From contig NZ_LGXZ01000006.1 in NCBI RefSeq assembly GCF_001238295.1, positions 124,001-188,000 of the forward strand: a stretch of DNA of 64,000 bases. Reading direction: 5' to 3'. This stretch comes from Ruegeria sp. 6PALISEP08. Lineage in GTDB: Bacteria > Pseudomonadota > Alphaproteobacteria > Rhodobacterales > Rhodobacteraceae. The notes beneath the pieces are model-generated. The model saw only the letters and a list, made by a program, of their open reading frames with translations. It searched no databases and had not been told where the DNA came from. A program made the position numbers and the translations under genes. Below are positions 43,737 through 52,430 of the stretch, one piece after another; position 1 is the stretch's first letter; the number at the start of each line of letters is the position of its first letter.

Positions 43737-44606
43737 GGATGCGCGCAAGGCAGTGAATTTGGACCACGCGCCGGGGTCAGCTACTGTTTTGTCGCGACAG
43801 AACGGATTGCAGAATCCCCAGCACTGGCCGTCCAATTCCAGAAAGTCGGCGACCGGTTTGCCGGAGTACGGGCAAATCTTGTTGAGAGAGGGGCCGCCTG
43901 AAACCGCCATGGCATTTGAAACCCCTCCGACGGGCCAAGGTGCGGACGGCAGGTCCTGCGGATAGGGAAACGGCTCATATCGAATGGTCAGACCCATTGC
44001 ACGCCATTGTCTGACGGTCGGGTCTGACAGCAAGTCCAAACAATAGGCTCGGTTTGCTTCGGACACTGGCAGCCCATAGCCGATGATCCGTGCGGCAACA
44101 GGAGTGTAGAACACGTCTGCCAGAGTGTATGCGCCAAACAAAGGACCTTCTTCCGCGCCAGAGATGCGTCTCGCGTGCGCCCAGAGCGTCTCAATCCGCT
44201 CAAGATCGGCTAAAGTCTGGGATGACGGGGCAAATCCTTGCCACACATGCTGTAACTGCATCGGGCATTGGCCACGCAGGGCGCTGAAACCGGCGACCAT
44301 TTCAGCGCAGAGCCAGCGCGCGGTTGCTCGTGCAGCATGATCTGCAGGCCACAGCCCTGCTTCCGGGTGACGTTCTGCCAGCGTTTCGGCCATGGCCAGG
44401 CTTTCGCCTACGACCGTCCCCTCGAGCAAGCGTAAGGCGGGAACCAGACGGGCCGGGGCAAGCGGTTCCATGTCTTGTTTCATGCTGCCCGAGTAAAGGC
44501 CGATCATGTGGCTGCGATAGGGCAGGTTGAATTTCTCAAGCATCAACCAGCCGCGCATGGACCAACTGGAAAAGAGGCGGTCGCCGATATACAAGTCATA
44601 AGTCAT
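43722..44606 (-). CDS. Glutathione S-transferase with a C-terminal YHS-like cysteine motif
   Basis: 294 residues. N-terminal thioredoxin-like GST domain (LYIGDRLFSSWSMRGWLMLE; VPALRLLEGTVVGESLAMAE) and an all-helical C domain (about 90-220). An unusual tail follows: C245-P-Y-S-G-K-P, then C262-W-G-F-C266-N-P-F-C270 and ADPGAW, resembling a YHS metal-binding domain. I find no linker stop, so it is one protein. It may combine glutathione chemistry with metal or thiol binding; substrate unknown. Confidence 0.8.
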   Translation of the reverse strand: MTYDLYIGDRLFSSWSMRGWLMLEKFNLPYRSHMIGLYSGSMKQDMEPLAPARLVPALRLLEGTVVGESLAMAETLAERHPEAGLWPADHAARATARWLCAEMVAGFSALRGQCPMQLQHVWQGFAPSSQTLADLERIETLWAHARRISGAEEGPLFGAYTLADVFYTPVAARIIGYGLPVSEANRAYCLDLLSDPTVRQWRAMGLTIRYEPFPYPQDLPSAPWPVGGVSNAMAVSGGPSLNKICPYSGKPVADFLELDGQCWGFCNPFCRDKTVADPGAWSKFTALRASVNDS

Positions 44607-44664
44607 GTTGAAACGATGCCGCAGGTTTGCGGCTTGGTAAAACAGTGATTTGTGCGGGGCCTGT

Positions 44665-45240
44665 TCACGGAAGGTGATTGATCTTTCCGACCGACCAATT
44701 GCTGCCCAAAGTTACATCTGTAACTGACAGATTATCGATCCGGTGTGAAAAGGTCTGTTGCCCATCCAGATCGAGGGCGCGTTGTACCTGGGTAAGGATC
44801 ACACCGAAATGTGCGACGATCACCAGATCTCGAGCTGTATGAGTTGAAACAAGCGCGTCGATGGCCGCGTCGACCCGGGCACGAACGTCGTTCCAGCTTT
44901 CGCCTTGTGGCGGACGGACGTCGCCGGGATTGTCCCAATAAGCAAAGGCCAGTTCCGGGTCTTCTGCTTCGATTTCTGCAAAACCCCGCAGTTCCCAGTT
45001 GCCGAAATGAATCTCACGAAGGTCTGGATCATGAGGCAGGCGTTGGCGCTGGCCCTGAATGGCTGATGCTGTGTCCATGGCGCGGGACAGGTCAGAAGAG
45101 ATCACAAGTGCGTCGGGCGGCAGATGGTCGTGCAGACGCTTCAGGGCCTCTTTGTCGCTCAGGTCAGCGGGCAGATCGGACCAGCCAACCATGGTTTTTG
45201 CATGGGTTGGGCCGTGCCGGACGAGGTGAAGACGCGTCAT
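44665..45240 (-). CDS. Histidine phosphatase, CobC-like (adenosylcobalamin phosphate phosphatase candidate)
   Basis: 191 residues. RHG catalytic motif at residues 8-10 (LHLVRHGPTHAK), EIHFGNWELRG as the second signature and VIVAHFGVILTQ with the second catalytic histidine. Its ATG overlaps the cobU stop (ATGA), which supports a role in the last steps of cobalamin assembly (alpha-ribazole phosphatase type) rather than general phosphoglycerate mutase. A longer frame to 45519 lies inside cobU. Confidence 0.82.
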   Translation of the reverse strand: MTRLHLVRHGPTHAKTMVGWSDLPADLSDKEALKRLHDHLPPDALVISSDLSRAMDTASAIQGQRQRLPHDPDLREIHFGNWELRGFAEIEAEDPELAFAYWDNPGDVRPPQGESWNDVRARVDAAIDALVSTHTARDLVIVAHFGVILTQVQRALDLDGQQTFSHRIDNLSVTDVTLGSNWSVGKINHLP

Positions 45241-45758
45241 GGCAATTGCCCTTTCAGAACCAAAGGCAACCCGGCTGTCACCTGCACCACCAGATCCGCC
45301 TGCGCCGCCAACGCGATGTTCAGCCGCCCTTGCGCCTCGCGGAATCGGCGGGCGAGCGCGTTGTCCGGGACGATCCCATGACCCACTTCGTTCGAGACGA
45401 TCACAACCTGGGTCGGGCAAGCGCTCAGGGCGTCCAGCAGGTCGGTCTGTGCCGTATCCAGATCGGAGTCCGCCAGCAGATGATTGCTCAGCCACATGGT
45501 GGCACAGTCGATCAGGCAAATCTGATTTTGGGACAAGCGGGCCAGAACCGGACCCAGATCAAGAGGTTCTTCAACCGTGGTCCAGCCGTCGCCCCGTTGC
45601 ACGAGATGGCGATCAACCTTCTGGCGCATCTCGTCATCAAACACTTGTGATGTTGCAAGGTAAACGCGGCTTTTCCCTGCGGAAACAATCCGTTCTTCGG
45701 CAAAAGCCGACTTTCCTGAGGCGGCTCCACCCAGAACCAAGGTTAAATCCGGCGACAC
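45237..45758 (-). CDS. cobU: Adenosylcobinamide kinase / adenosylcobinamide-phosphate guanylyltransferase
   Basis: 173 residues. P-loop GGAASGKS (10-17) and EVGHGIVPDNALARRFREAQG are CobU/CobP signatures. It phosphorylates adenosylcobinamide and attaches GMP from GTP, in cobalamin nucleotide-loop assembly. Ecm at 12219 is a B12 enzyme that would use the product. It is divergent from rpoH2. Confidence 0.94.
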   Translation of the reverse strand: MSPDLTLVLGGAASGKSAFAEERIVSAGKSRVYLATSQVFDDEMRQKVDRHLVQRGDGWTTVEEPLDLGPVLARLSQNQICLIDCATMWLSNHLLADSDLDTAQTDLLDALSACPTQVVIVSNEVGHGIVPDNALARRFREAQGRLNIALAAQADLVVQVTAGLPLVLKGQLP

Positions 45759-45774
45759 AGTTCTTACCTATTGA

Positions 45775-45780
45775 TGATCC
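45775..45780 (+). promoter_or_regulatory. TGATCC element upstream of rpoH2
   Basis: TGATCC is the -35 element described for RpoE-ChrR targets in Rhodobacter, which include rpoH2. It lies 78 bases before the ATG. No clear matching -10 element is seen 16-18 bases downstream (TATCGG is the nearest). Confidence 0.3.
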
Positions 45781-45857
45781 ACATAGCGCTGTTTTGCGTA
45801 TCGGTCATAGGTCGGCAAAGCAAGCCCGGCCAACGCCTGCAAACACGGGAGAGGTTT

Positions 45858-46736
45858 ATGGCACTGGATAATGCGACAGACTTTTCGATGTCCCGGCAAG
45901 CGATGAAGGCCGAGCTGCTGGATGCGGAGACGGAACTCAAGCTGGCTTACGCATGGCGCGATGAGCGTGATGAAAAGGCTCTGCACCGGCTGATTACGGC
46001 GTATATGCGGCTGGCGATTTCGATGGCGGCCAAGTTCAAACGCTATGGCGCGCCGATGAACGACCTCATCCAAGAGGCGGGCTTGGGGCTGATGAAAGCT
46101 GCGGACAAGTTCGACCCGGACCGTGGCGTGCGCTTTTCGACCTATGCCGTCTGGTGGATCAAGGCGAGCATTCAGGATTATGTTATGCGCAATTGGTCCA
46201 TGGTGCGGACGGGTTCGACCTCGGCTCAAAAATCGCTGTTTTTCAACATGCGGCGCGTTCAGGCCCGGTTGGAGCGTGAGGCTGCAACGGAAGGGTTCGA
46301 GTTGGATCGCCACCAATTGCATCAGATGATCGCCACAGAAATCGGCGTTCCCCTGCGCGATGTTGAGATGATGGAAGGGCGTCTGTCCGGTTCGGATTTT
46401 TCTTTGAACGCCGTGCAGTCGGCGGACGAGGATGGCCGCGAATGGATCGACGCATTAGAAGATGATCGCGAACAAGCGGCTGAAGCGGTTGAACACAGCC
46501 ACGATACCGAGCAATTGCGCGAATGGTTGCTGACGGCGATGTATGCGCTGAACGATCGCGAACGCTTCATCGTGCGCGAGCGTAAGCTGCGCGAGCCCGC
46601 CAGAACGTTGGAGAGCCTGGGCGATGAGCTGGGATTGTCCAAGGAACGCGTGCGCCAGCTTGAGGCTGCGGCCTTTTCAAAAATGCGTAAGAACCTTGAA
46701 GCCCAGTCGCGCGAGGTGCAACACTTCATCGCATGA
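45858..46736 (+). CDS. rpoH2: RNA polymerase sigma-32 factor, RpoH2 type
   Basis: 292 residues. Region 2 contains LITAYMRLAISMAAKF and DLIQEAGLGLMKAADKFDP and the -10 reading FSTYAVWWIKASIQDYVMRN; region 4 has LGLSKERVRQLE. SGSDFSLNAVQSADEDGREW is characteristic of RpoHII of Rhodobacter, which serves singlet-oxygen and stress responses, not the main heat-shock RpoH. ATG at 45858 follows GGGAGAGG; an upstream frame from 45771 is a spurious extension. Overlaps the next gene (ATGA). Confidence 0.92.
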   Translation: MALDNATDFSMSRQAMKAELLDAETELKLAYAWRDERDEKALHRLITAYMRLAISMAAKFKRYGAPMNDLIQEAGLGLMKAADKFDPDRGVRFSTYAVWWIKASIQDYVMRNWSMVRTGSTSAQKSLFFNMRRVQARLEREAATEGFELDRHQLHQMIATEIGVPLRDVEMMEGRLSGSDFSLNAVQSADEDGREWIDALEDDREQAAEAVEHSHDTEQLREWLLTAMYALNDRERFIVRERKLREPARTLESLGDELGLSKERVRQLEAAAFSKMRKNLEAQSREVQHFIA

Positions 46737-47557
46737 AACATCTTGCGATTCTTGTGTGTGTTCTTAGCCTTACGGTTTCCTCAGCGCGACCGGGGGTGTC
46801 AGAAGGTTTGTTACCCGATAACGCGCTGACCGCGATGCGGGGTGCTGATGTCGTGATCCTGGGCGAAGTGCATGACAACCCCAGGCATCACCACGTACAG
46901 GCCGAAGCGCTTGAAGCTGTGTCGCCTTCGGCTGTTGTATGGGAGATGGTGACCGAAGAGGGCGCTCAACGGCTGTCGCAAAAGGCAGTTTCTGACCCTG
47001 ATGAGCTGGGCCGTATCCTGAAATGGGCTGAGAGCGGGTGGCCGCCGCTCAGCATGTATTACTCCGTTTTCCAAGCCTCAAGTGCGCCAGTTTACGGGGC
47101 AATGGTGCCCCGAACGGCTGCGCGCGCCGCGATGGAACGCGGGGCGGCGACAGCTTTGGGCGCGGATGCAGCGCGGTATGGCTTGACCGTGCCACTGCCG
47201 CCCGAGGAACAGTCCGCGCGCGAGGCGGATCAACTGGCCGCCCATTGCGATGCTCTGCCGGCTGAAATGTTGCCTCAGATGGTTGCGATCCAACGCTTGC
47301 GCGATGCGGTTCTGGCCCGTGCAGTCGTGCGAGCGATGGAGGAAACCGGAGGGCCGGTTGCCGTGATCACAGGCAATGGCCATGCGCGGACAGATCGGGG
47401 TATCCCAACCTATCTCGCACGCCTTCAACCGGGGTGGAAGGTGGTTGCCGTAGGACAATCCGAAGACGGCGTCATTGATGGTGACTTCGACATCGTAATC
47501 GACAGTCCAACGATAGTGCGCGAAGACCCTTGTGCAGCGTTTCAGGTGCAGAATTAA
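46733..47557 (+). CDS. ChaN family (haem-binding/iron-regulated) secreted protein
   Basis: 274 residues, signal peptide at the N-terminus (no lipobox), then VVILGEVHDNPRHHHVQAEAL and AVVWEMVTEEG as in ChaN/TraB-like DUF399 proteins, with ITGNGHARTDRGIP near the end. Campylobacter ChaN binds two haems face to face; whether this one does is unknown. Starts inside the rpoH2 stop, so it is co-expressed with the stress sigma factor. Confidence 0.85.
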   Translation: MKHLAILVCVLSLTVSSARPGVSEGLLPDNALTAMRGADVVILGEVHDNPRHHHVQAEALEAVSPSAVVWEMVTEEGAQRLSQKAVSDPDELGRILKWAESGWPPLSMYYSVFQASSAPVYGAMVPRTAARAAMERGAATALGADAARYGLTVPLPPEEQSAREADQLAAHCDALPAEMLPQMVAIQRLRDAVLARAVVRAMEETGGPVAVITGNGHARTDRGIPTYLARLQPGWKVVAVGQSEDGVIDGDFDIVIDSPTIVREDPCAAFQVQN

Positions 47558-47620
47558 TCGCTGGAACTACCTGCGGGCCTTGCCTAATGTCAGGGCCGAC
47601 CGGCACAGGAAGGGCTGAAC

Positions 47621-48817
47621 ATGCTGTCATCCAAACGCATTCTGCTGATCATCGGCGGCGGGATCGCGGCCTATAAGTCGCTGGACCTGATCCGCAGGCT
47701 GCGCGAGCGTGGGGCCGCCGTGACGCCTGTTCTGACCGGCGCAGCGGAAGAATTTGTGACCCCCTTGTCTGTGTCCGCGCTTGCAGGTGAAAAGGTGTAT
47801 CGCGATCTGTTCGATCTGACCGATGAGGCCGAGATGGGGCATATTCAATTGTCACGCTCGGCCGACCAGATCATCGTAGCCCCGGCAACGGCGGACCTGA
47901 TGGGCAAGATGGCTGCTGGGCTGGCCAATGATTTGGCGTCGACCCTTCTGATGGCCACCGACACACCTGTTCTGTGCGCGCCCGCAATGAATGTGCGTAT
48001 GTGGGACCATCCGGCCACGCAACGCAACCTGAAGCAGCTTCAGGAAGATGGCGTGCGCTTTGTCGGCCCGAACGAGGGCGATATGGCCTGTGGCGAGTAC
48101 GGCCCCGGGCGCATGTCCGAACCGCTGGAAATTGTGGCTGCGATTGAGGCGGAGCTAACCGCGGGCCCTTTGCTGGGCAAGTGCGTGCTGGTGACCTCTG
48201 GCCCAACGCACGAACCGATTGACCCGGTACGTTATATCGCGAACCGGTCGTCCGGGGCGCAAGGTGCCGCTGTGGCGCGTGCTCTGGCGGATTTGGGGGC
48301 CGAGGTGATCTTTGTCACTGGCCCCGCAGATGTGCCTCCTCCGGCGGGTGTGCAGGTCGTATCGGTCGAGACAGCGCAACAGATGTCGGATGCCGTCGAT
48401 GCGGCTCTGCCCGTGGACGCGGGCGTGTTCGCAGCAGCAGTGGCGGATTGGCGTGTTGCCAGCGCGTCGGACAACAAGCTGAAGAAAAGCCGCGACGGCC
48501 TGCCTGTACTGGAATTTGCCGAAAACCCGGACATCCTGAAACGAGTATCCCGAATGGAGGTGGGCCGCCCACCGCTGGTGGTTGGCTTTGCAGCTGAAAC
48601 GGACGATGTGGTCGAACACGCAACGGCCAAACGGTTGCGCAAAGGCTGCGATTGGATCGTCGCCAACGATGTCAGCCCGGCAACCGGCATTATGGGTGGG
48701 TCCGAGAATGCGGTCATCCTGATCTCGGACAGCGGAGCTGAGGAATGGCCGCGTCTGGGCAAGGACGAAGTTGCCCGGCGGCTGGCGGCAAAGATCGCAA
48801 ACGCATTGGCAGGCTGA
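47621..48817 (+). CDS. coaBC: Bifunctional phosphopantothenoylcysteine decarboxylase/synthetase
   Basis: 398 residues. N-terminal flavoprotein (CoaC): IGGGIAAYKSLDLIRRLRER, with FMN/active His region HIQLSRSADQIIVAPATA and PAMNVRMWDHPAT. C-terminal CoaB: VTSGPTHEPIDPVRYIANRS and KKSRDGLPVLEFAENPDIL. Makes 4'-phosphopantetheine for CoA. Followed by dut 15 bases on, a common pairing. Confidence 0.96.
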   Translation: MLSSKRILLIIGGGIAAYKSLDLIRRLRERGAAVTPVLTGAAEEFVTPLSVSALAGEKVYRDLFDLTDEAEMGHIQLSRSADQIIVAPATADLMGKMAAGLANDLASTLLMATDTPVLCAPAMNVRMWDHPATQRNLKQLQEDGVRFVGPNEGDMACGEYGPGRMSEPLEIVAAIEAELTAGPLLGKCVLVTSGPTHEPIDPVRYIANRSSGAQGAAVARALADLGAEVIFVTGPADVPPPAGVQVVSVETAQQMSDAVDAALPVDAGVFAAAVADWRVASASDNKLKKSRDGLPVLEFAENPDILKRVSRMEVGRPPLVVGFAAETDDVVEHATAKRLRKGCDWIVANDVSPATGIMGGSENAVILISDSGAEEWPRLGKDEVARRLAAKIANALAG

Positions 48818-48832
48818 AGGAAAGGCAAGGGC

Positions 48833-49288
48833 ATGGTTGCAATTCGAGTAATCCGTGAAGACGGAGCAGACCCCGCCGTGGCGCTTCCATCTTATGAAAC
48901 GTCAGGGGCGGCTGGCGCGGATGTGCGTGCTAATCTACCCGACGGCGTGCCGATAGCTCTGGATCCCGGTCAACGGGCGCTGGTGCCAACCGGCCTGCGC
49001 ATCGAAATCCCGCAAGGGTATGAGGTTCAGGTTCGGCCCCGCTCGGGTCTAGCATTGAAACACGGGATTACACTGCCCAACACGCCAGGCACCATTGACA
49101 GCGATTATCGCGGCCCCTTGGGTGTGATCGTTATGAATGCAGGCCAGGACCGGTTCGAGATCGCCCATGGCGACCGCATTGCGCAGCTTGTGGTCGCGCC
49201 GGTCGTGCAGGCCAAGTTTGAACTGACCGGGGTGCTGGGCGATACGGATCGTGGGGCTGGCGGTTTCGGCTCAACCGGGCGCGGCTAA
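48833..49288 (+). CDS. dut: dUTP diphosphatase
   Basis: 151 residues, trimeric dUTPase: [14 protein letters not shown] (motif 1), [12 protein letters not shown] (motif 2), [14 protein letters not shown] (motif 3), [12 protein letters not shown] (motif 4), [13 protein letters not shown] (motif 5). All five motifs intact. TAATG overlap with the next gene. Confidence 0.96.
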   Translation: MVAIRVIREDGADPAVALPSYETSGAAGADVRANLPDGVPIALDPGQRALVPTGLRIEIPQGYEVQVRPRSGLALKHGITLPNTPGTIDSDYRGPLGVIVMNAGQDRFEIAHGDRIAQLVVAPVVQAKFELTGVLGDTDRGAGGFGSTGRG

Positions 49289-50337
49289 TGCTGCTTGTTC
49301 TTGGTCTGGCCGCGGGACTTTGGGGTGTTGGCTATATGGCCGGTACGTCAAAAACAGCGCGTGTGGTTTCGGTCAGTGTGCTGTTGGCGGGGGTGATCCT
49401 GTCTCATCTTACTCTGCCCGACGGACATCCGCTGCGTCAGGCGACGGGCGGCTCGGCTGCAATGTGGCTGATCCTTGCGGGTTTCGCGGCCATCATTTTG
49501 CTATATGGCAGAGTTCTGAAAGCCCTGCGAAATCGCGCGGGGTCAGTTTCAGACCAGGAACCCTCCATGCCCACCGACCGATTTACCGAGACCGAGCTGG
49601 ACCGCTATGCCCGCCATATCGTATTGCGCGAACTGGGCGGGCCGGGTCAGAAAAAGCTGAAAAAGGCGCGGGTTCTGGTGATTGGCGCGGGTGGTTTGGG
49701 TGCCCCTGCTTTGCAATATCTGGCGGCCGCTGGCGTAGGCACAATCGGTGTCATCGATGACGACGTCGTCGAGAACGCCAACCTGCAGCGACAGGTCATT
49801 CATCGGGATACAGATATCGGGATGCCCAAGGTTTTTTCGGCTCAGCAAGCGATGGAGGCACAAAACCCGAACGTGGTGGTTCTGCCTTATCATCGCCGGT
49901 TGAGCGATGAGATCGCGACCGACCTGTTTGCCGACTTCGATCTGATTCTTGACGGCACCGACAATTTTGAAACCCGCTATCTGGCCAACCGAACGGCTGT
50001 TGCGCTGGGCAAGCCATTGATCTCGGGGGCTTTGTCGCAGTGGGAGGGGCAGCTGAGTGTGTTTGACCCGGCCAATAGCAGCCCTTGCTATCAGTGCATT
50101 TTCCCCGAAGCTCCGGCCCCCGGATTGGCCCCGTCCTGTTCCGAGGCTGGTGTGATCGGCCCGCTGCCGGGTGTTGTTGGATCAATGATGGCAGTTGAGG
50201 CGGTCAAGGTAATCACGGGCGCAGGAATGGCGCTGCGCGGCGAGATGCTGATCTATGACGCGCTGTACGGGGAAAGCCGCAAGATCACTCTGACCCGCCG
50301 CGCCGATTGCCCTGTCTGCGGTACCGCAAACGATTAA
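49288..50337 (+). CDS. MoeB/ThiF/HesA-type adenylyltransferase with N-terminal membrane helices
   Basis: 349 residues. The first about 80 residues hold three hydrophobic segments (about 2-19, 25-42, 57-75). An E1-like domain starts at about residue 94: YARHIVLRELGGPGQKKL, VLVIGAGGLGAPALQYLA for ATP, DGTDNFETRYLAN, the catalytic cysteine region APSCSEAGVIGPLPG and zinc motifs CYQC and CPVC. Activates a sulfur carrier (MoaD- or ThiS-like) by adenylation. Internal ATG 49567 has AGGAA ahead, so a soluble short form is possible. Confidence 0.85.
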   Translation: MLLVLGLAAGLWGVGYMAGTSKTARVVSVSVLLAGVILSHLTLPDGHPLRQATGGSAAMWLILAGFAAIILLYGRVLKALRNRAGSVSDQEPSMPTDRFTETELDRYARHIVLRELGGPGQKKLKKARVLVIGAGGLGAPALQYLAAAGVGTIGVIDDDVVENANLQRQVIHRDTDIGMPKVFSAQQAMEAQNPNVVVLPYHRRLSDEIATDLFADFDLILDGTDNFETRYLANRTAVALGKPLISGALSQWEGQLSVFDPANSSPCYQCIFPEAPAPGLAPSCSEAGVIGPLPGVVGSMMAVEAVKVITGAGMALRGEMLIYDALYGESRKITLTRRADCPVCGTAND

Positions 50338-50412
50338 CATTTCTTTACGCAGGCTTGGGGTTCTGGAACACCCGGCCATGGCGACTTAGCTATAGGGTCA
50401 AAGGAGATCTGC

Positions 50413-52428
50413 ATGACCAATCCGATCCTGTCCAATTGGACCACCCAATATGAAATCGCGCCTTTCACTGATATCTCGGATGATGATTTCTCGCCTGCGC
50501 TGGATAAGGCGATGAATGCGCATAATGCCCAGATTGACGCAATTGCAGCGAATCCAGAGGTGCCTACATTTGCCAACACGGTTGAGGCGCTTGAGGCCGC
50601 AGGCGAGCAACTGGACAAGGTTCTGTCGGTCTTTTTCACTGTCGCAGGTGCAGACAGCAATCCCAAGCGGGAAGAGCTGCAACGGGAGTTTTCCCCCAAG
50701 CTTTCGGCACATTTTTCGGGCATTTCCTCTAATAAGGCGCTGTTCAAACGCGTTGCCGACCTTTGGACGCGGCGTGATGATCTGAACCTTTCCGAAGAAC
50801 AGGCCCGCGTGCTGATGCTGACTCATCGGGGTTTCGTGCGCGCTGGTGCAGCTTTGGAAGGGGACGCTGACGCCCGTATGCAAGAGATCAAATCGCGTCT
50901 CGCCTCATTGGGCACATCCTTTACGCAGAACCTGTTAGCGGATGAGCGAGACTGGTTCATGGATCTGACCGAAGAGGATTTACAGGGCCTGCCGGAATTT
51001 GTCGTGGACGCGGCCCGTGCTGCTGGGCAAGAGAAGGATGCCGAGGGGCCAGTTGTTACCCTGTCGCGGTCATTGATTGTTCCGTTCCTGCAGTTCTCGC
51101 CCCGCCGGGACCTGCGTGAAAAGGCCTATCGCGCCTGGGCTGCGCGCGGTGCCAATGGTGGCGAGACTGACAACCGCGACATTGCGGCTGAGATTTTGGT
51201 GCTACGCAAGGAACGCGCCAACCTGCTGGGCTATGACACTTTCGCCGATTATAAGCTGGAAACCGAAATGGCCCGCACGCCGGACCGCGTGCGAGATTTG
51301 TTGATGCAAGTGTGGGAACCGGCCAAGTCCCGCGCCGATGCCGACGCTGAAATCCTGACGCAGATGATGCAGGAAGACGGCATCAATGGCCCGCTGGAAG
51401 CCTGGGATTGGCGTTACTACGCCGAAAAACGGCGCAAGGCGGAACACGATCTGGATGAGGCGGCGTTGAAACCCTACCTGCAACTGGATCGTATGATCGA
51501 AGCTTCGTTTGCATGTGCCAACCGGCTGTTCGGGTTGGAGTTCAAACCGTTGGATGTACCGCTCTATCACCCTGACTGCCGAGCTTGGGACGTCACTCGT
51601 GACGGGCAGCACATTGCCGTTTTCATCGGTGACTACTTTGCCAGGGGTTCCAAGCGATCTGGCGCGTGGTGCAGCGCGATGCGGGCGCAGGCGAAGTTCC
51701 CGATAGTTCAGGCACCGGTTGTCATCAATGTCTGCAACTTCGCCAAAGGTGAACCCGCCTTGCTGTCTTACGATGACGCGCGGACGCTGTTCCATGAATT
51801 CGGCCATACCCTGCATCAGATGCTGTCCGATGTGACCTATGAAAGCATCTCGGGCACGTCCGTGGCGCGCGATTTCGTCGAACTGCCCAGCCAGCTTTAC
51901 GAACACTGGTTGGAAGTGCCCGAGGTTCTGGCCGAGTTTGCGACACATGCCGAAACGGGCGAACCGATGCCGCAAGAGATGCTGCAAAAGGTACTAAACG
52001 CCGCCAATTTCGATCAAGGGTTCCAGACAGTTGAATATGTCGCCTCGGCCCTTGTTGATCTGGCATTCCACGACGGTGAGGCACCGGCAGATCCGATGGC
52101 AAGACAGGCCGAAGTTTTGGCGGAATTGGGGATGCCGCGTGCCATCGGAATGCGCCACGCGACCCCGCATTTTGCGCATGTCTTTGCGGGTGATGGCTAT
52201 AGCTCGGGTTATTACAGCTACATGTGGTCCGAGGTGATGGATGCAGATGCCTTTGCCGCCTTTGAAGAGGCGGGTGGTGCCTTTGATCCGGAACGTGCCA
52301 AGGCGCTAGAGGACAATATCCTGTCCACCGGCGGGTCGCGCGAGGCGGAAGACCTGTATCTGGCGTTCCGGGGTCGATTGCCGGGTGTGGACGCCCTGTT
52401 GAAGGGCCGCGGCTTGATCGCGGCCTGA
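50413..52428 (+). CDS. M3 family zinc metallopeptidase (peptidyl-dipeptidase Dcp / oligopeptidase A type)
   Basis: 671 residues. The catalytic LFHEFGHTLHQML carries HExxH at 461-465. SYDDARTLFHEF and GYSSGYYSYMWSEVMDADAFAAF further match the M3 family. No signal peptide, so cytosolic: degrades short peptides. Length and the C-terminal block favour Dcp or PrlC; a choice is not possible from motifs alone. AAAGGAG precedes the ATG. Confidence 0.92.
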   Translation: MTNPILSNWTTQYEIAPFTDISDDDFSPALDKAMNAHNAQIDAIAANPEVPTFANTVEALEAAGEQLDKVLSVFFTVAGADSNPKREELQREFSPKLSAHFSGISSNKALFKRVADLWTRRDDLNLSEEQARVLMLTHRGFVRAGAALEGDADARMQEIKSRLASLGTSFTQNLLADERDWFMDLTEEDLQGLPEFVVDAARAAGQEKDAEGPVVTLSRSLIVPFLQFSPRRDLREKAYRAWAARGANGGETDNRDIAAEILVLRKERANLLGYDTFADYKLETEMARTPDRVRDLLMQVWEPAKSRADADAEILTQMMQEDGINGPLEAWDWRYYAEKRRKAEHDLDEAALKPYLQLDRMIEASFACANRLFGLEFKPLDVPLYHPDCRAWDVTRDGQHIAVFIGDYFARGSKRSGAWCSAMRAQAKFPIVQAPVVINVCNFAKGEPALLSYDDARTLFHEFGHTLHQMLSDVTYESISGTSVARDFVELPSQLYEHWLEVPEVLAEFATHAETGEPMPQEMLQKVLNAANFDQGFQTVEYVASALVDLAFHDGEAPADPMARQAEVLAELGMPRAIGMRHATPHFAHVFAGDGYSSGYYSYMWSEVMDADAFAAFEEAGGAFDPERAKALEDNILSTGGSREAEDLYLAFRGRLPGVDALLKGRGLIAA

Positions 52429-52430
52429 GT

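Noticed and set aside
45241..45519. Extension of the CobC-like phosphatase upstream of 45240
   Set aside because: It lies within cobU in another frame and the RHG motif starts right after the ATG at 45240.
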